Positions 24,658 through 34,092 of a stretch of 64,000 bases of DNA are shown piece after piece. The stretch's first letter is position 1. Each line of letters begins with the position of its first letter. The DNA is from Sulfurospirillum sp. SCADC (lineage in GTDB: Bacteria > Campylobacterota > Campylobacteria > Campylobacterales > Sulfurospirillaceae), in assembly GCF_000743525.1 (NCBI RefSeq), contig NZ_JQGK01000006.1:62001-126000 (forward strand), written 5' to 3'. Both the position numbers and the translations under genes were made by a program. A model generated the notes under the pieces. The model worked only from the letters and a program-made list of their open reading frames with translations, was not told the origin of the DNA and made no database searches.

Positions 24658-26491
24658 TCTTGACCCGATAGACAAAGAACGCTTTAAAAAAATAGGGGTA
24701 GGAACGCTTTTAGACTTAGCGCTCCTTCTGCCGCATTCGTATGAAAACACCACTCTCACGCCTGCGCCTCTTTTGGAGCAGATCAATACTTTACATGTAA
24801 AGGTCATTTCGCTTAAGCAAAGCCCCAAAGTCTTTCAGATCGTCTTTGATGTGGAAGCATGGAATGCGCATCTTGATGGCGTCATTTTTGCCGCAAAACC
24901 GTACCATAAAGCACTGTTTAAAGTGGGAAATGAGTTGTATATTCACGGAAAAGTGAGTTACAACAACGGGCGCTTGCAGATGGTGCAACCCAAAATCGTC
25001 ACAGCGATCAACACGCTCATTCCCAAATACAAAACACCGCTTCAAAACAAAACCGTCATAGAGTTGATGACACGCTTTTTGAACCTTGAATCACTCTTAA
25101 ACGAAGGTTTACATGTAAACGAAGCTGAGATTCTTTTAAGCTTGCATCGACCCAGTGCTAAAGAGGCAAGTGCATTTAGCAGTTTTGGCTACTCGGAATC
25201 CATCTTGAATGTGCTTAAATATGTCGAGATTCATAACTATCTGAAAAAACTCTCGGGCAAAAAAGTGACGTTTCCCTCGTGTGCCAAACTGGACGGCGAT
25301 GAAACGCCTTTTATCGCTTCACTTCCGTTTACGTTGACCACCGATCAGCAAAAAGTCATCGCTGAAATCAAGCGCGATTTTTTAAGTGACAATGCGGCAA
25401 AGCGCGTCATCATGGGCGATGTTGGGTGTGGTAAAACGATGGTCATCTTAGCTTCGGTGATGATGAGTTACCCCCAAAAAGCCATTTTGATGGCGCCTAC
25501 AACCGTCCTTGCCAACCAACTGTTTGAAGAGGCGGTGAAGTTTTTACCGTTACATGTAAAGACACTTTTGGTCACGCAAGAGGCGGACAGTAAGGAAAAT
25601 TTGGCTGATTTTGACTTCATCATCGGAACGCATGCTCTGCTGTACCGTGACCTTCCAACGTGTGCGCTTGTGATGGTTGACGAACAGCACCGCTTTGGTA
25701 CCAAACAGCGCGCACTGCTCTCCGCACTCGTTTCAAAACAGGCGTGGCATCCGCACTATTTGCAGTTTTCCGCCACACCGATTCCCAGAACTTTGAGCAT
25801 GATTCAGTCTTCGTTGGTTGATTTTTCGTTCATCAAGATGCTTCCTTTTCCTAAAGACATCACGACGAAAGTGATCGCCAAAAAAGATTTTAAAGCGCTG
25901 CTTGAGCATCTGCGTTCTGAAATTGCCCAAAAGCATCAGTGCATCATCGTTTATCCATTGGTTGAAGAGAGTGAGATGGTCAATTACCAATCCATCGATG
26001 AAGGACGTGGCTTTTGGGAGAAAAATTTTGAGGGCGTTTTTGTCACGTATGGCAAAGATAAAAACAAAGAAGAGATATTAAAAACCTTCAAAGAAGAGGG
26101 CAATCTGCTTATCTCAACTACGGTTGTCGAAGTGGGCATCTCCCTTCCCAATCTCTCGATCATCGTCATCGTAGGCGCAGAGCGCCTCGGACTTGCGAGC
26201 TTGCATCAGCTTCGCGGGCGCGTGAGTCGTAATGGTCTCAAAGGCTACTGTTTTCTCTATACGAATCTTGCCAAAAGTGAAAGACTGGAGAAGTTTTCTC
26301 AAACACTCGATGGCTTTGAGATCGCAGAACTGGACTTGGCGTATCGTCAAGGGGGTGATGTCGTGGAGGGAAGCATTCAAAGTGGGAAGAAATTGGTTTG
26401 GTTTGATATGGTTGGAGATGAAGAGATTTTAAAAGAGGCGAAAAGTAGACTGGAAGCGTCGCCAAGAGAGCAACGCTCTCTTGGTGTGTAA
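24644..26491 (+). CDS. recG: ATP-dependent DNA helicase RecG
   Basis: A 615-residue branch-migration helicase that rescues stalled forks. The wedge/OB domain occupies roughly residues 50-150, Walker A is MGDVGCGKTMVIL (about 257), the DExH box reads MVDEQHRFG (about 345), and motif VI is QLRGRVSRNG (about 525). It is shorter than E. coli RecG (693 residues), mostly in the N-terminal part, which is usual in this phylum. GTG start with weak ribosome-binding sequence, inside the M16 gene end. Three TTACATGTAA copies in its first half encode LHVK, LHVN and LHVK. Confidence 0.93.
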   Translation: MKNLDLDPIDKERFKKIGVGTLLDLALLLPHSYENTTLTPAPLLEQINTLHVKVISLKQSPKVFQIVFDVEAWNAHLDGVIFAAKPYHKALFKVGNELYIHGKVSYNNGRLQMVQPKIVTAINTLIPKYKTPLQNKTVIELMTRFLNLESLLNEGLHVNEAEILLSLHRPSAKEASAFSSFGYSESILNVLKYVEIHNYLKKLSGKKVTFPSCAKLDGDETPFIASLPFTLTTDQQKVIAEIKRDFLSDNAAKRVIMGDVGCGKTMVILASVMMSYPQKAILMAPTTVLANQLFEEAVKFLPLHVKTLLVTQEADSKENLADFDFIIGTHALLYRDLPTCALVMVDEQHRFGTKQRALLSALVSKQAWHPHYLQFSATPIPRTLSMIQSSLVDFSFIKMLPFPKDITTKVIAKKDFKALLEHLRSEIAQKHQCIIVYPLVEESEMVNYQSIDEGRGFWEKNFEGVFVTYGKDKNKEEILKTFKEEGNLLISTTVVEVGISLPNLSIIVIVGAERLGLASLHQLRGRVSRNGLKGYCFLYTNLAKSERLEKFSQTLDGFEIAELDLAYRQGGDVVEGSIQSGKKLVWFDMVGDEEILKEAKSRLEASPREQRSLGV

Positions 26492-26494
26492 CCC

Positions 26495-27007
26495 TTAATA
26501 CAATCCGAATCTTCCATCGGTTTTTTTATACATCACGCGGAATTTATCTTCCATGTCGTGGAAAACGATAAACTGTTTGTCACTTGCTTTAAGCTCATTC
26601 ATCGCATCTTCGACTTCGACAGGTTTGTAGCTGTCAAGGCGAATTGGCACGATCTCATCGTCGCTTCCTTCACTATTTTCTTCGACAACGACGGGCTCTT
26701 CTGCTTTATAATTGGTAATTTTATCATGGTGGCGACGTAAGACTTTTTTAGCTCTTTCGATGGCGAGATCAACCGCGGCATAGACATCTTTGTCTTTTTG
26801 TTGAATGACAACCGTGTTTTTATGTGCCATGTTAATCGCAAACTCAACATTGAAGCCTTTTTTGCCATTTTTTTCATCGGCAGCAATCACAGTACGCACA
26901 GAGATAATGTCCAAATTGTATTTGCCAAGAGCATCAACCGCTCCATCAACATAAGCCTTGATCGGCTCCGTCAAATCAAATTGTTTACCTACGATACTGG
27001 TGTTCAT
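26495..27007 (-). CDS. hpf: Long-form ribosome hibernation promoting factor
   Basis: A 170-residue protein. Residues 1-100 form the S30AE/RaiA domain that blocks the decoding centre (NTSIVGKQFDLTEPIKAYV start, DVYAAVDLAIERAKKVLRRH). A linker rich in Glu leads to the C-terminal dimerisation domain ending MYKKTDGRFGLY, the long-HPF signature needed to form 100S dimers. Its stop is only 3 nt from the convergent recG stop. Upstream are a TTATACT -10 (about 27050) and a small CCCTT/AAGGG leader hairpin. Confidence 0.92.
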   Translation of the reverse strand: MNTSIVGKQFDLTEPIKAYVDGAVDALGKYNLDIISVRTVIAADEKNGKKGFNVEFAINMAHKNTVVIQQKDKDVYAAVDLAIERAKKVLRRHHDKITNYKAEEPVVVEENSEGSDDEIVPIRLDSYKPVEVEDAMNELKASDKQFIVFHDMEDKFRVMYKKTDGRFGLY

Positions 27008-27097
27008 CTTGTCTCCTTTTCCTTCCCTTTTTCAAGGGTTTGTAGAGTCAGTATAACAAATAAAACCTTAAATGAAAAGGAGAATTTGAGGCTTGTT

Positions 27098-27550
27098 TTA
27101 CGGCTTTTGGATGGTACGACGATGCAAGCGAATAGGCTCTGTGGAGATGTTGTGATCGGTGTTGGTTGAAACAACTGTATCGATGATGACGGTGACATTA
27201 GAGTCATTGGTATCTACTGTATTGCTGAGTATATTGCACCCTGCTGCAGGAAGACCACTCCCCATATAATTAATGGTGATATTAATATCAAAGATTGCAT
27301 TGGCATTTGTTTGTGGGTACTGCGCATTAATTGTATTGATGCAGTTATTGGTAGCGGCAATATCATGCCCACTAATAGCAAGAAGGGCAAACTCCGTACC
27401 GCTTAGAAGCAAAAGCTCTGCTTGTTCTCTTAAAAAGAGATCGGTAGTTTGTTTGGTTGAAAATGTTGAAAATGAGAGTGAAAGTGCCGCAATAGAAGCA
27501 ATGAGCACCATAAACACAATCGCCGTAATCAGTGAAAATCCTTTACGCAT
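27098..27550 (-). CDS. Pilin-like protein, GspK/PilX type without Glu5
   Basis: A 150-residue protein starting MRKGFSLITAIVFMVLIASIAALSLS, a prepilin leader (cleavage after Gly) and hydrophobic N-terminal helix. The mature position 5 is Thr, not the Glu found in most pilins; this is the hallmark of tip subunits such as GspK or PilX. The C-terminal part is a small globular domain with two Cys. It is last in a four-gene run of pilin-like and surface-protein genes and overlaps the preceding gene by one base. The ATG at 27550 is chosen because it begins the leader. Confidence 0.75.
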   Translation of the reverse strand: MRKGFSLITAIVFMVLIASIAALSLSFSTFSTKQTTDLFLREQAELLLLSGTEFALLAISGHDIAATNNCINTINAQYPQTNANAIFDINITINYMGSGLPAAGCNILSNTVDTNDSNVTVIIDTVVSTNTDHNISTEPIRLHRRTIQKP

Positions 27551-28464
27551 TAGTATATCACCTTCTCTTTGCAAGCACTAAAGTCGAAGTTGCCACTTTG
27601 ATTATTGTCATGGATGCAAAGCTTGATTTTAATTGCCCCACTTTCCTCTTGAATAATACGAAAGGTGCTTACATGTTCTGCAAGAATAGCAGGTGTTCCA
27701 TCATTTGAATATGTTTCTACTTCCCAAGGTTGGTAATTGTAGTAAAGTGTTAGATTATAATCATCGTTAGGACCACTTAACTCTAAAGTATAAGCAGTAT
27801 GAGAAAGGTAGTATTGTTCAGAAATATTTGCAGGCTCCTTTCCTGCAGGAATTATAAATGTTGTATTGTTATTTTGGCTAACAGGGGTTGTATAGGAGGT
27901 GTCTTGGTTATAATACCCATTAACATCGTATAAATATTTTGGATTTTTAAAAATTAATGCAGGTCGTTTTGCTGTTGTTCCATCTAATGAAGTCGTATCA
28001 TTAGTAAGTGCTTTGATAATGTTATTGGCATAATTAAGACTACTTCCTGGTGTTGAAAGTGTACGTGCGTTTTTATTAGTTTTGGCTGTGTCGTCCATAT
28101 CAATCAACCCACTCCACCCAGGAACAACAGTTGTGCCGTTATATTCACCTAAAAAGCTTTCATTACTAATACCAATCCATTCATTCGTGCGGTAACCTTT
28201 ATCAGCATTTTGACTTGCTAACGATACCCACGCACCAGCAGCATTTTGACGAGTTCTAACACTATCTTTGATGCGATATTGTAATCGCATTGCAATCTGC
28301 TCTAATGTAATTTCTGTTTGACTTTGGAGTTGATTGATAGCGCGTGTTCGTAAATAATTTTCATAAAGTTTCGTAACAATCTCAGCGCCAATGCTTGCAA
28401 TAATGCCCAATACCACAATGACCATCACCAATTCTATCATTGTAAAAGCAGCGTGTTTTTTCAT
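27550..28464 (-). CDS. Large pseudopilin/minor pilin
   Basis: A 304-residue protein with a type IV prepilin N-terminus: MKKHAAFTMIELVMVIVVLGIIASIG, cleavage after Ala and Glu at mature position 5. The remaining 260 residues are Asn/Thr/Tyr-rich and presumably extracellular-facing, longer than most minor pilins, in the size range of PilW/GspJ proteins. Two Cys near the C-terminus may form a disulfide. It sits between two other pilin-like genes with 1- and 4-nt overlaps, so they should be made together. Confidence 0.8.
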   Translation of the reverse strand: MKKHAAFTMIELVMVIVVLGIIASIGAEIVTKLYENYLRTRAINQLQSQTEITLEQIAMRLQYRIKDSVRTRQNAAGAWVSLASQNADKGYRTNEWIGISNESFLGEYNGTTVVPGWSGLIDMDDTAKTNKNARTLSTPGSSLNYANNIIKALTNDTTSLDGTTAKRPALIFKNPKYLYDVNGYYNQDTSYTTPVSQNNNTTFIIPAGKEPANISEQYYLSHTAYTLELSGPNDDYNLTLYYNYQPWEVETYSNDGTPAILAEHVSTFRIIQEESGAIKIKLCIHDNNQSGNFDFSACKEKVIY

Positions 28465-29138
28465 TGATATGGCCTAGTTGTAAGCAGTATGTTATCTCCA
28501 GTTTGAGATCTAAAAGCATGAAAAGTAATCATTGTTTTATTATTATCACTTTTATCTCTAACCGTTACTGTAATGGTTTTAATATTAGTGGTTGCCCCAT
28601 GCACTTGAGGATTAAACGTGAAATTATTCAATATTTTTTGTGAATAGTCAGCTTGATCATTTGCATATGATATGTTTGATTTAACATCAAAATCTAAAAC
28701 ATAGTCAAGCGTTTTTGCATTTTCTTCAAGAATTATTTTAGTAATATCCCCATCAAAACTATTAATATCGTTAAATCCATTTTCTGTAATATTAGAAGCA
28801 GAGGTATTGCTATCATAAAATTTACGTCTATTATTAGTCTTAACGTGACCTATGCGCATATTAGTATTTGGAAATCGGTCAAGTGCTGGATCGCCATTAC
28901 TAACATCAAGAACATAAGGGCTACTTACATTAGTATCTGAATTAGGATAACTTTTAATATCCCATGCTGATGTTAAAATAGCACTTATCGTCTTTTTACC
29001 TGCAAGAATAGCTTCTTGTTGCATTGCGAAAGCATTGTTGTTTTGTACTTGTGTTAAGATAAGTGGCAAACTCATCACAGCAATTCCCATAATGACTATA
29101 GCGAAAACAAGTTCAATTAATGACATTGCTACTCTCAT
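28461..29138 (-). CDS. Minor pilin/pseudopilin
   Basis: A 225-residue protein whose start MRVAMSLIELVFAIVIMGIAV fits a prepilin leader (cleavage after Ala) with Glu at mature position 5 and a hydrophobic helix. The ATG at 29138 is preferred over an upstream in-frame codon at 29147, because it leaves the normal short leader. Its stop overlaps the next gene by 4 nt (ATGA) and its start follows the giant surface-protein gene by 2 nt. Confidence 0.78.
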   Translation of the reverse strand: MRVAMSLIELVFAIVIMGIAVMSLPLILTQVQNNNAFAMQQEAILAGKKTISAILTSAWDIKSYPNSDTNVSSPYVLDVSNGDPALDRFPNTNMRIGHVKTNNRRKFYDSNTSASNITENGFNDINSFDGDITKIILEENAKTLDYVLDFDVKSNISYANDQADYSQKILNNFTFNPQVHGATTNIKTITVTVRDKSDNNKTMITFHAFRSQTGDNILLTTRPYQ

Positions 29139-29140
29139 GT

Positions 29141-32100
29141 TCACCACTCAATACTTCTGATGCCATGAGATGAAGTGTTGATGTCGACGATTTTACCAAG
29201 TTTCCCATCTCCTGCCCATTTCCCTGAGCGAATAAACTCTGCAGTAAAATCATTAGTAGTAGCTGTGGCATTGTACAGATTATAAAGAAGCCATGACGAA
29301 GGCGTCATTTTTATACGGTCAATATAAGGAGCGTTGTTATTAGTAAGTTGATGGGCATGTGTTTCAAAACCATTTGTAATAGTATCGGTTGCACTTGGAT
29401 TGACAGTTGTTGTCCCTTGTGGTGTGTATGTGGTAACATTGCCATCTGATATTACATGTAAAGGATTTTGATACCAATTGAGCGATAATGGACTTTGTGT
29501 TCCAATTGCATTAAACATTGAAGTATTGCAGTCTTTACAATAAACTTCATAGCGAATCGTTGTATCGATTGGACTTATTCCTCGGTAATCCGTTGAATAA
29601 ACGCGACCATAATAAAATGTTGTATTGTGGTCATTTGTACGATTAAAGTCAGTTCCTGTTGTTCCATTACTATCAACAACATTGGTAATATTAAAATCGT
29701 TTCTTGCAATTTTAAATGGTTCGTCAGCTTTTGTGCTATCGCGCGTGAAGTTAAATAGCATTTTTAAATTAGATAAACCATTGGTAAAATTGCCTTCAGA
29801 TGAGCTAAAAGTTGCTTGACTTAATGTTGTATTATTCTCCAAATTGGATGTTGTCCCATCTTCAAAATAGCGAATACGATTTTGGGTAGTCGAATTTGAT
29901 AAGTTTTTATTATTGATAAGTTTGATTGTATAATCAATATCTCGTGCATAGCACTTTGCCGTATAGTTTTTTGCTGTTGTTGTCGCATCGTTTAAAACAG
30001 CCGTTGTTGTTAAAAGCGCTTCAGCACTCATTGTATTGTCATTTGATATATAGGTAAAATTGCCATCGTTAAAGTTTTGAAGTGTCAATTCATTATTGAA
30101 TTGTTTTGGACTAAAAGTAAATTGTTTTGTTTTTTGTATGAGGCAACCGACTTTACCATTCGCATCAGGAGTTGATGTGGTACTTCCCGCTAAACAATCA
30201 CTATTTGAATTTTGATCTATTGCTGTCCAATTATTATCAGCAACGGTAACATTCACATCTCCTATTTCATTATAAGTAAAGCTGGTATTTGTTGCTACAC
30301 CACTGGAAAAAGAAAGTGCCATATTGGTACTATTCTTATCAAGAGTACATCCTGTTGGAATAATAAGATCAATTGTTGCATTTTTATCTGTTGATGAGGT
30401 TGTAATGCTTTGATTATATCCTGTTGCAACAGCAGAAGTATTGGTCAATGCATTCGCGGTTAGGGTATAAGTTTCCCCCCCAATAAGGTTTGTGGAGCTT
30501 GCCACCAATGAATAGGTTGCTGGACGAATAGCAAAGCTATCTCGTGAACAGACATACTTACGTGTACCATTATCACTATACGCTATTTTGAAAGCAACAT
30601 CTTGATAGGCAATTGTGTAATTATTAAGCGTTAGAGTTTTCGAGCTTTCGTTATTAAAAATTATATTTTGAGCGGTGTTCAAGGATGTTGCCGCATTACA
30701 CTTAGCTTGTTTTTGATCATCTGTCTCAGATGCTAAATAATTTGGTGTCGTAATTAAACTAAGATTAACATCTCCAGTATAGCTTTTAAGTGTAATATAA
30801 TCTGAGTCGAGCGCTAAAACTTTGACATTAAAAGCTTTGCCTGCAATTTGTGTATACAAAGCATTTAGGCTATTAGTAGTATCTTTTGGGTCAGTTGTGC
30901 CTGTGAAATTTTGATTAACAACATTAAAAACACCTAATGGGGCACTTACAGCAATAGAACTGTTGAAATCTTTACATACTCCAATATTTACAGGAGATTC
31001 ATCTCCTATACGAAGTCCCATGCTAGAGTTTTCATAAGAGACTTTGTAAATATTTGCAATAGTAATATCGCCGGATGTTTGTAGCTTTTCTTTAAAGGAA
31101 ATATAGGCTTTATTTGCAGCATCATTGGTAACATTGGGTGTTAGATCACCACCATTTGTAGCATTTGCACCTGTACCAATGTGCCATACGGATGTGTTTG
31201 TATCAGAGGTGAATGTCGCTATATCACTATCGCTTGCATCTGTTTTACTGCTATAGGCACTTTCCCCAACATTTTGTATTTTTGTGCTTTCATTTTGGTA
31301 TGCAAGGTTTGTATCATCATGTTCCATCGTGATTTCAACTTTTTCTGCTGTTTCTAAGTTGCCATCACTGGCATCTTTTTTCATATTGGCGATCCATGTT
31401 TTAATGGTAATAATATCACCGACGTTTGCACTTGTAAGTGTTGTATTTCCATCTGCATTATAGTAGGCTTCAACATAGCAAACACGTGGTTCATAGAGTT
31501 CTGTTGTAAAAGCAACCATACTTGGGTAATAATAATCTCCTGTTGAAACAAGTTTTATAGTAGCACTTTGCTCAGAATTACCAATGATTTGTAAATGCGA
31601 TGTGCTTCCATCCACCCCTACATCATAGTTATGAATATCAATGCCTTGATAATTTATAGGATTTGGATTTGTTAAAAAACCATTAATCGTAGAATTAAAA
31701 GCGTTATTATTTATTGTATCTGGAATCTGAATATTATTTAAAGATATTGTGTCGCCATCAATATTCTTATCGCCTTCCCCAACAAATACAGAAACTGTAG
31801 ATTTAACATCACCGCTTGTAGGGGTTAAAAAACCACTTACAGAAATTGTTTCTGTTGAATCTCCTACTTGTTTGTAACCATCAAAAACGGAAATATTTTT
31901 AAGTGATTCTGTGGAATCTTCATAGATGATGACTAATGACCATGCGCCAAAATAACCCAAAGCGCTAGAATCATCACCTTCTCTTGCTTTGATGTTTGCT
32001 CCAGTAAAATAACCATTAACTTGACTACCTGTTAATCCAACAAGTGATGGGACTGCACTAAAAGTGGAATATGTGTATTGCGATGAAGTATATGGATATA

Positions 32101-33280
32101 CATCAATGACATCAGGGCTAACCGCAATAGTAGTACCTTGTGGTGTAATAAGATACGCAGGGGTACTTGTTAGTGCGGAAGTAGTATCACTATAATTCTT
32201 TGCTAAATACCCTTGTGTATAAAACCCTGCCCAAACAACTTTAGCTGTTGCTGGAACTCCTGCTATTTGTGCTTGCGAAGAGTTTTTATAAGGGTATGTG
32301 ACGTTGTTTGTATTAATAAAGTTAAGAGAAACTTGATTATTTGCTAAATCTGTATCTATGCATTGCCCATTTTTGTTTTTATAACATAAAACAGTATTTC
32401 CTATAACTTTGATGTTTCCTTTTATATTTTGCGTACTGATTGGATTTCGAATCAAAAAATCACGACCACCTGAATGAATAGCACCTCCATCATCATTGAG
32501 GAGAGTAATTGTGGCACTGCTGTCTTTAATCGTTGCTCCCCCTGTAGCATTCGATAGTGTGATATAAAAATATTCATCACTTTCATTTGTTGTATCACCA
32601 TTGATTTTTACAGGAATATTTTGCGTGGTTGTACTTCCTGAAAACGTTAGTGTTCCTGAAGTTGCATTGTAATCACTTCCATCTGTTGCTGTTCCATTAG
32701 ATGTGGTGGCATACTTAACTGTAAAGGGACTACCGTTCGCAGCAGCAAGAGTAACAGGTATATTTTTTGTGTAAACACCCGAACTACCTTCATTCATTGT
32801 AACGTCTGCAATAGAAAACGAAGGTGTAATAATGTCAGGGGTAAATGTAACAGAAAGGGTGTAACCAGGAGAAGAACCTAAATTTGAAAATACTCCTATA
32901 TTAAAATTAGTAGTTGCACTGTCTAAGTGAATTGTATAGGTTGTTTGTGATGTACTATTTCTCGTTGGGCACGCATTGTTTGCTACGGTAAAAAAAGTAT
33001 TAGAACCATTAATAGTAATAGTTAATGTTCCTGCTTGTTGAGTAGTAACTAAAAAGTAATCATTATCTTCAGTATATCCCCACCACCAAGACCCTGAATA
33101 AGTAACATTCCCTTGTTTTGAAAGAGTTGAGGTAGCTGTTGTAAAATTAAAAGTACTTGCAGTTGTTGGATTATTACAACTCCCTGGATAATCAGGTGAT
33201 TCTGCCAATAATAAAGAATGTGTACAAATAAAAAATAAAATAGCTTTCATTACATTGAAAATAAGACTATTTTTTTTCAT
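29141..33280 (-). CDS. Giant exported surface protein with Calx-beta domain (PilY1/MshQ-like position)
   Basis: A 1379-residue protein, by far the largest in the window. A signal peptide ends near residue 27 (LLLAES). A Calx-beta domain spans about residues 155-263 (DVTMNEGSSGVYTKNIPV, GSDYNATSGTLTFS, ESDEYFYITLSNA). Later regions are Ig-like, Thr/Asn/Ser-rich and contain scattered Cys (CNAATSL, CYARDIDY, YCKDCNTSMF), fitting a secreted adhesin. No membrane anchor is visible at the C-terminus (ends GIRSIEW). Its placement directly ahead of three pilin-like genes resembles PilY1 or MshQ modules, in which a large tip adhesin is carried by minor pilins. A/T-rich compared with neighbours. Confidence 0.8.
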   Translation of the reverse strand: MKKNSLIFNVMKAILFFICTHSLLLAESPDYPGSCNNPTTASTFNFTTATSTLSKQGNVTYSGSWWWGYTEDNDYFLVTTQQAGTLTITINGSNTFFTVANNACPTRNSTSQTTYTIHLDSATTNFNIGVFSNLGSSPGYTLSVTFTPDIITPSFSIADVTMNEGSSGVYTKNIPVTLAAANGSPFTVKYATTSNGTATDGSDYNATSGTLTFSGSTTTQNIPVKINGDTTNESDEYFYITLSNATGGATIKDSSATITLLNDDGGAIHSGGRDFLIRNPISTQNIKGNIKVIGNTVLCYKNKNGQCIDTDLANNQVSLNFINTNNVTYPYKNSSQAQIAGVPATAKVVWAGFYTQGYLAKNYSDTTSALTSTPAYLITPQGTTIAVSPDVIDVYPYTSSQYTYSTFSAVPSLVGLTGSQVNGYFTGANIKAREGDDSSALGYFGAWSLVIIYEDSTESLKNISVFDGYKQVGDSTETISVSGFLTPTSGDVKSTVSVFVGEGDKNIDGDTISLNNIQIPDTINNNAFNSTINGFLTNPNPINYQGIDIHNYDVGVDGSTSHLQIIGNSEQSATIKLVSTGDYYYPSMVAFTTELYEPRVCYVEAYYNADGNTTLTSANVGDIITIKTWIANMKKDASDGNLETAEKVEITMEHDDTNLAYQNESTKIQNVGESAYSSKTDASDSDIATFTSDTNTSVWHIGTGANATNGGDLTPNVTNDAANKAYISFKEKLQTSGDITIANIYKVSYENSSMGLRIGDESPVNIGVCKDFNSSIAVSAPLGVFNVVNQNFTGTTDPKDTTNSLNALYTQIAGKAFNVKVLALDSDYITLKSYTGDVNLSLITTPNYLASETDDQKQAKCNAATSLNTAQNIIFNNESSKTLTLNNYTIAYQDVAFKIAYSDNGTRKYVCSRDSFAIRPATYSLVASSTNLIGGETYTLTANALTNTSAVATGYNQSITTSSTDKNATIDLIIPTGCTLDKNSTNMALSFSSGVATNTSFTYNEIGDVNVTVADNNWTAIDQNSNSDCLAGSTTSTPDANGKVGCLIQKTKQFTFSPKQFNNELTLQNFNDGNFTYISNDNTMSAEALLTTTAVLNDATTTAKNYTAKCYARDIDYTIKLINNKNLSNSTTQNRIRYFEDGTTSNLENNTTLSQATFSSSEGNFTNGLSNLKMLFNFTRDSTKADEPFKIARNDFNITNVVDSNGTTGTDFNRTNDHNTTFYYGRVYSTDYRGISPIDTTIRYEVYCKDCNTSMFNAIGTQSPLSLNWYQNPLHVISDGNVTTYTPQGTTTVNPSATDTITNGFETHAHQLTNNNAPYIDRIKMTPSSWLLYNLYNATATTNDFTAEFIRSGKWAGDGKLGKIVDINTSSHGIRSIEW

Positions 33281-33341
33281 ATATCACCTCAGAAATATCT
33301 TTACATGTAAAAGCCAAAAACGTATAAAACGTTTCACAATT

Positions 33342-33386
33342 TTACTCAGCTTTTTCTTTATTCAAAAACTTCGAAATACTTCTTGA
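33342..33386 (-). pseudogene. Displaced 3' end of fliW
   Basis: On the minus strand 33342-33381 reads in frame S-I-S-K-F-L-N-K-E-K-A-E-stop, matching the fliW C-terminus S-I-S-G-F-L-N-K at 34108-34132. Over 25 bases (33357-33381 against 34108-34132) the DNA is identical at 23. It lies just beyond the hepT stop, as if the MntA/HepT module had been inserted near the end of fliW and supplied a replacement end. Confidence 0.6.
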
Positions 33387-33406
33387 CTTTAGTTATTCTA
33401 CCCGTT

Positions 33407-33754
33407 TTAATCTTTGCGTAAAATTTGTTCAATTTCAAATTTGAGTGCAGGTAAAACATCTCTAATTGTTATTTCAATAATCGTAAGATTTACACCATCA
33501 TAGTCATGTGCAATAAAATTTCGAATACTCATAGACCCTTTTATAGCATCGCAAAAGTGTTGTGTAAATTCTTCGTGTTTTAGTTTTGAAAATTGTTCAG
33601 CAATCGCTGTTAAGTGCATCAAAATAGCAGGTTTTGCAATTTCTTTATCTTCTAAAGCAGGCATTATGCCTCTGTTTTTTTGAACAATATTTTCAATAAA
33701 AATTATTTTTTCATGGATGGTTTCTAGTCTTTGTTTGTCTCTGGTTTTAAACAT
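33407..33754 (-). CDS. hepT: HepT-like HEPN ribonuclease toxin (DUF86)
   Basis: A 115-residue all-helical HEPN protein. The catalytic motif is RNFIAHDY near residues 80-87 (Rx4HxY), cutting RNA when free. It overlaps the nucleotidyltransferase gene by 8 nt, giving the standard MntA-HepT toxin-antitoxin order. In studied systems MntA modifies the Tyr of this motif with AMP to neutralise the toxin; the Tyr is present here. Confidence 0.9.
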   Translation of the reverse strand: MFKTRDKQRLETIHEKIIFIENIVQKNRGIMPALEDKEIAKPAILMHLTAIAEQFSKLKHEEFTQHFCDAIKGSMSIRNFIAHDYDGVNLTIIEITIRDVLPALKFEIEQILRKD

Positions 33755-34061
33755 AAAGTGCTTCTCTTTGAATCAATGGTTTGAGGGGTGCATCACTGTT
33801 TAGGTCGAAAAGGTCAACTTTTTTATCAAACTTTTGGGACAATTTGTTTCTGAGATTTTCATCAAGGTAGACAAAAGCATTCCACCCTTTATAGCTTTGA
33901 ATGAAGCGTTCTGAAGTTTCATAGCAAACATCAATGTCGCTCTGTTCATCGGCACTGTCTTTTGCGTAACTTCCAAAAATACCAAGCTTTGAGATACCGT
34001 TTATTTCTAAACTTGGCTTTAATGTTTTGAGGTAATCTAAAATCTCATTTTTGTTCAGCAT
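33747..34061 (-). CDS. mntA: MntA-like minimal nucleotidyltransferase antitoxin
   Basis: A 104-residue minimal nucleotidyltransferase. GIFGSYAKDSADEQSDIDV (about residues 27-45) is the GSx10DxD active-site motif, with the third carboxylate likely in KKVDLFDLN. The predicted role is AMPylation of HepT. AAGGATT lies upstream of the ATG; the gene starts 31 nt after fliW and may be co-transcribed with it. Confidence 0.9.
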   Translation of the reverse strand: MLNKNEILDYLKTLKPSLEINGISKLGIFGSYAKDSADEQSDIDVCYETSERFIQSYKGWNAFVYLDENLRNKLSQKFDKKVDLFDLNSDAPLKPLIQREALYV

Positions 34062-34092
34062 TGTAAAATCCTTGCAAAAGAGGCACTTTGGG

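Noticed and set aside
26489-26497. Frameshift or missing terminator between recG and hpf
   Set aside because: The 3-nt gap between convergent stops is unusual but both proteins end normally for their families, so no error is indicated.
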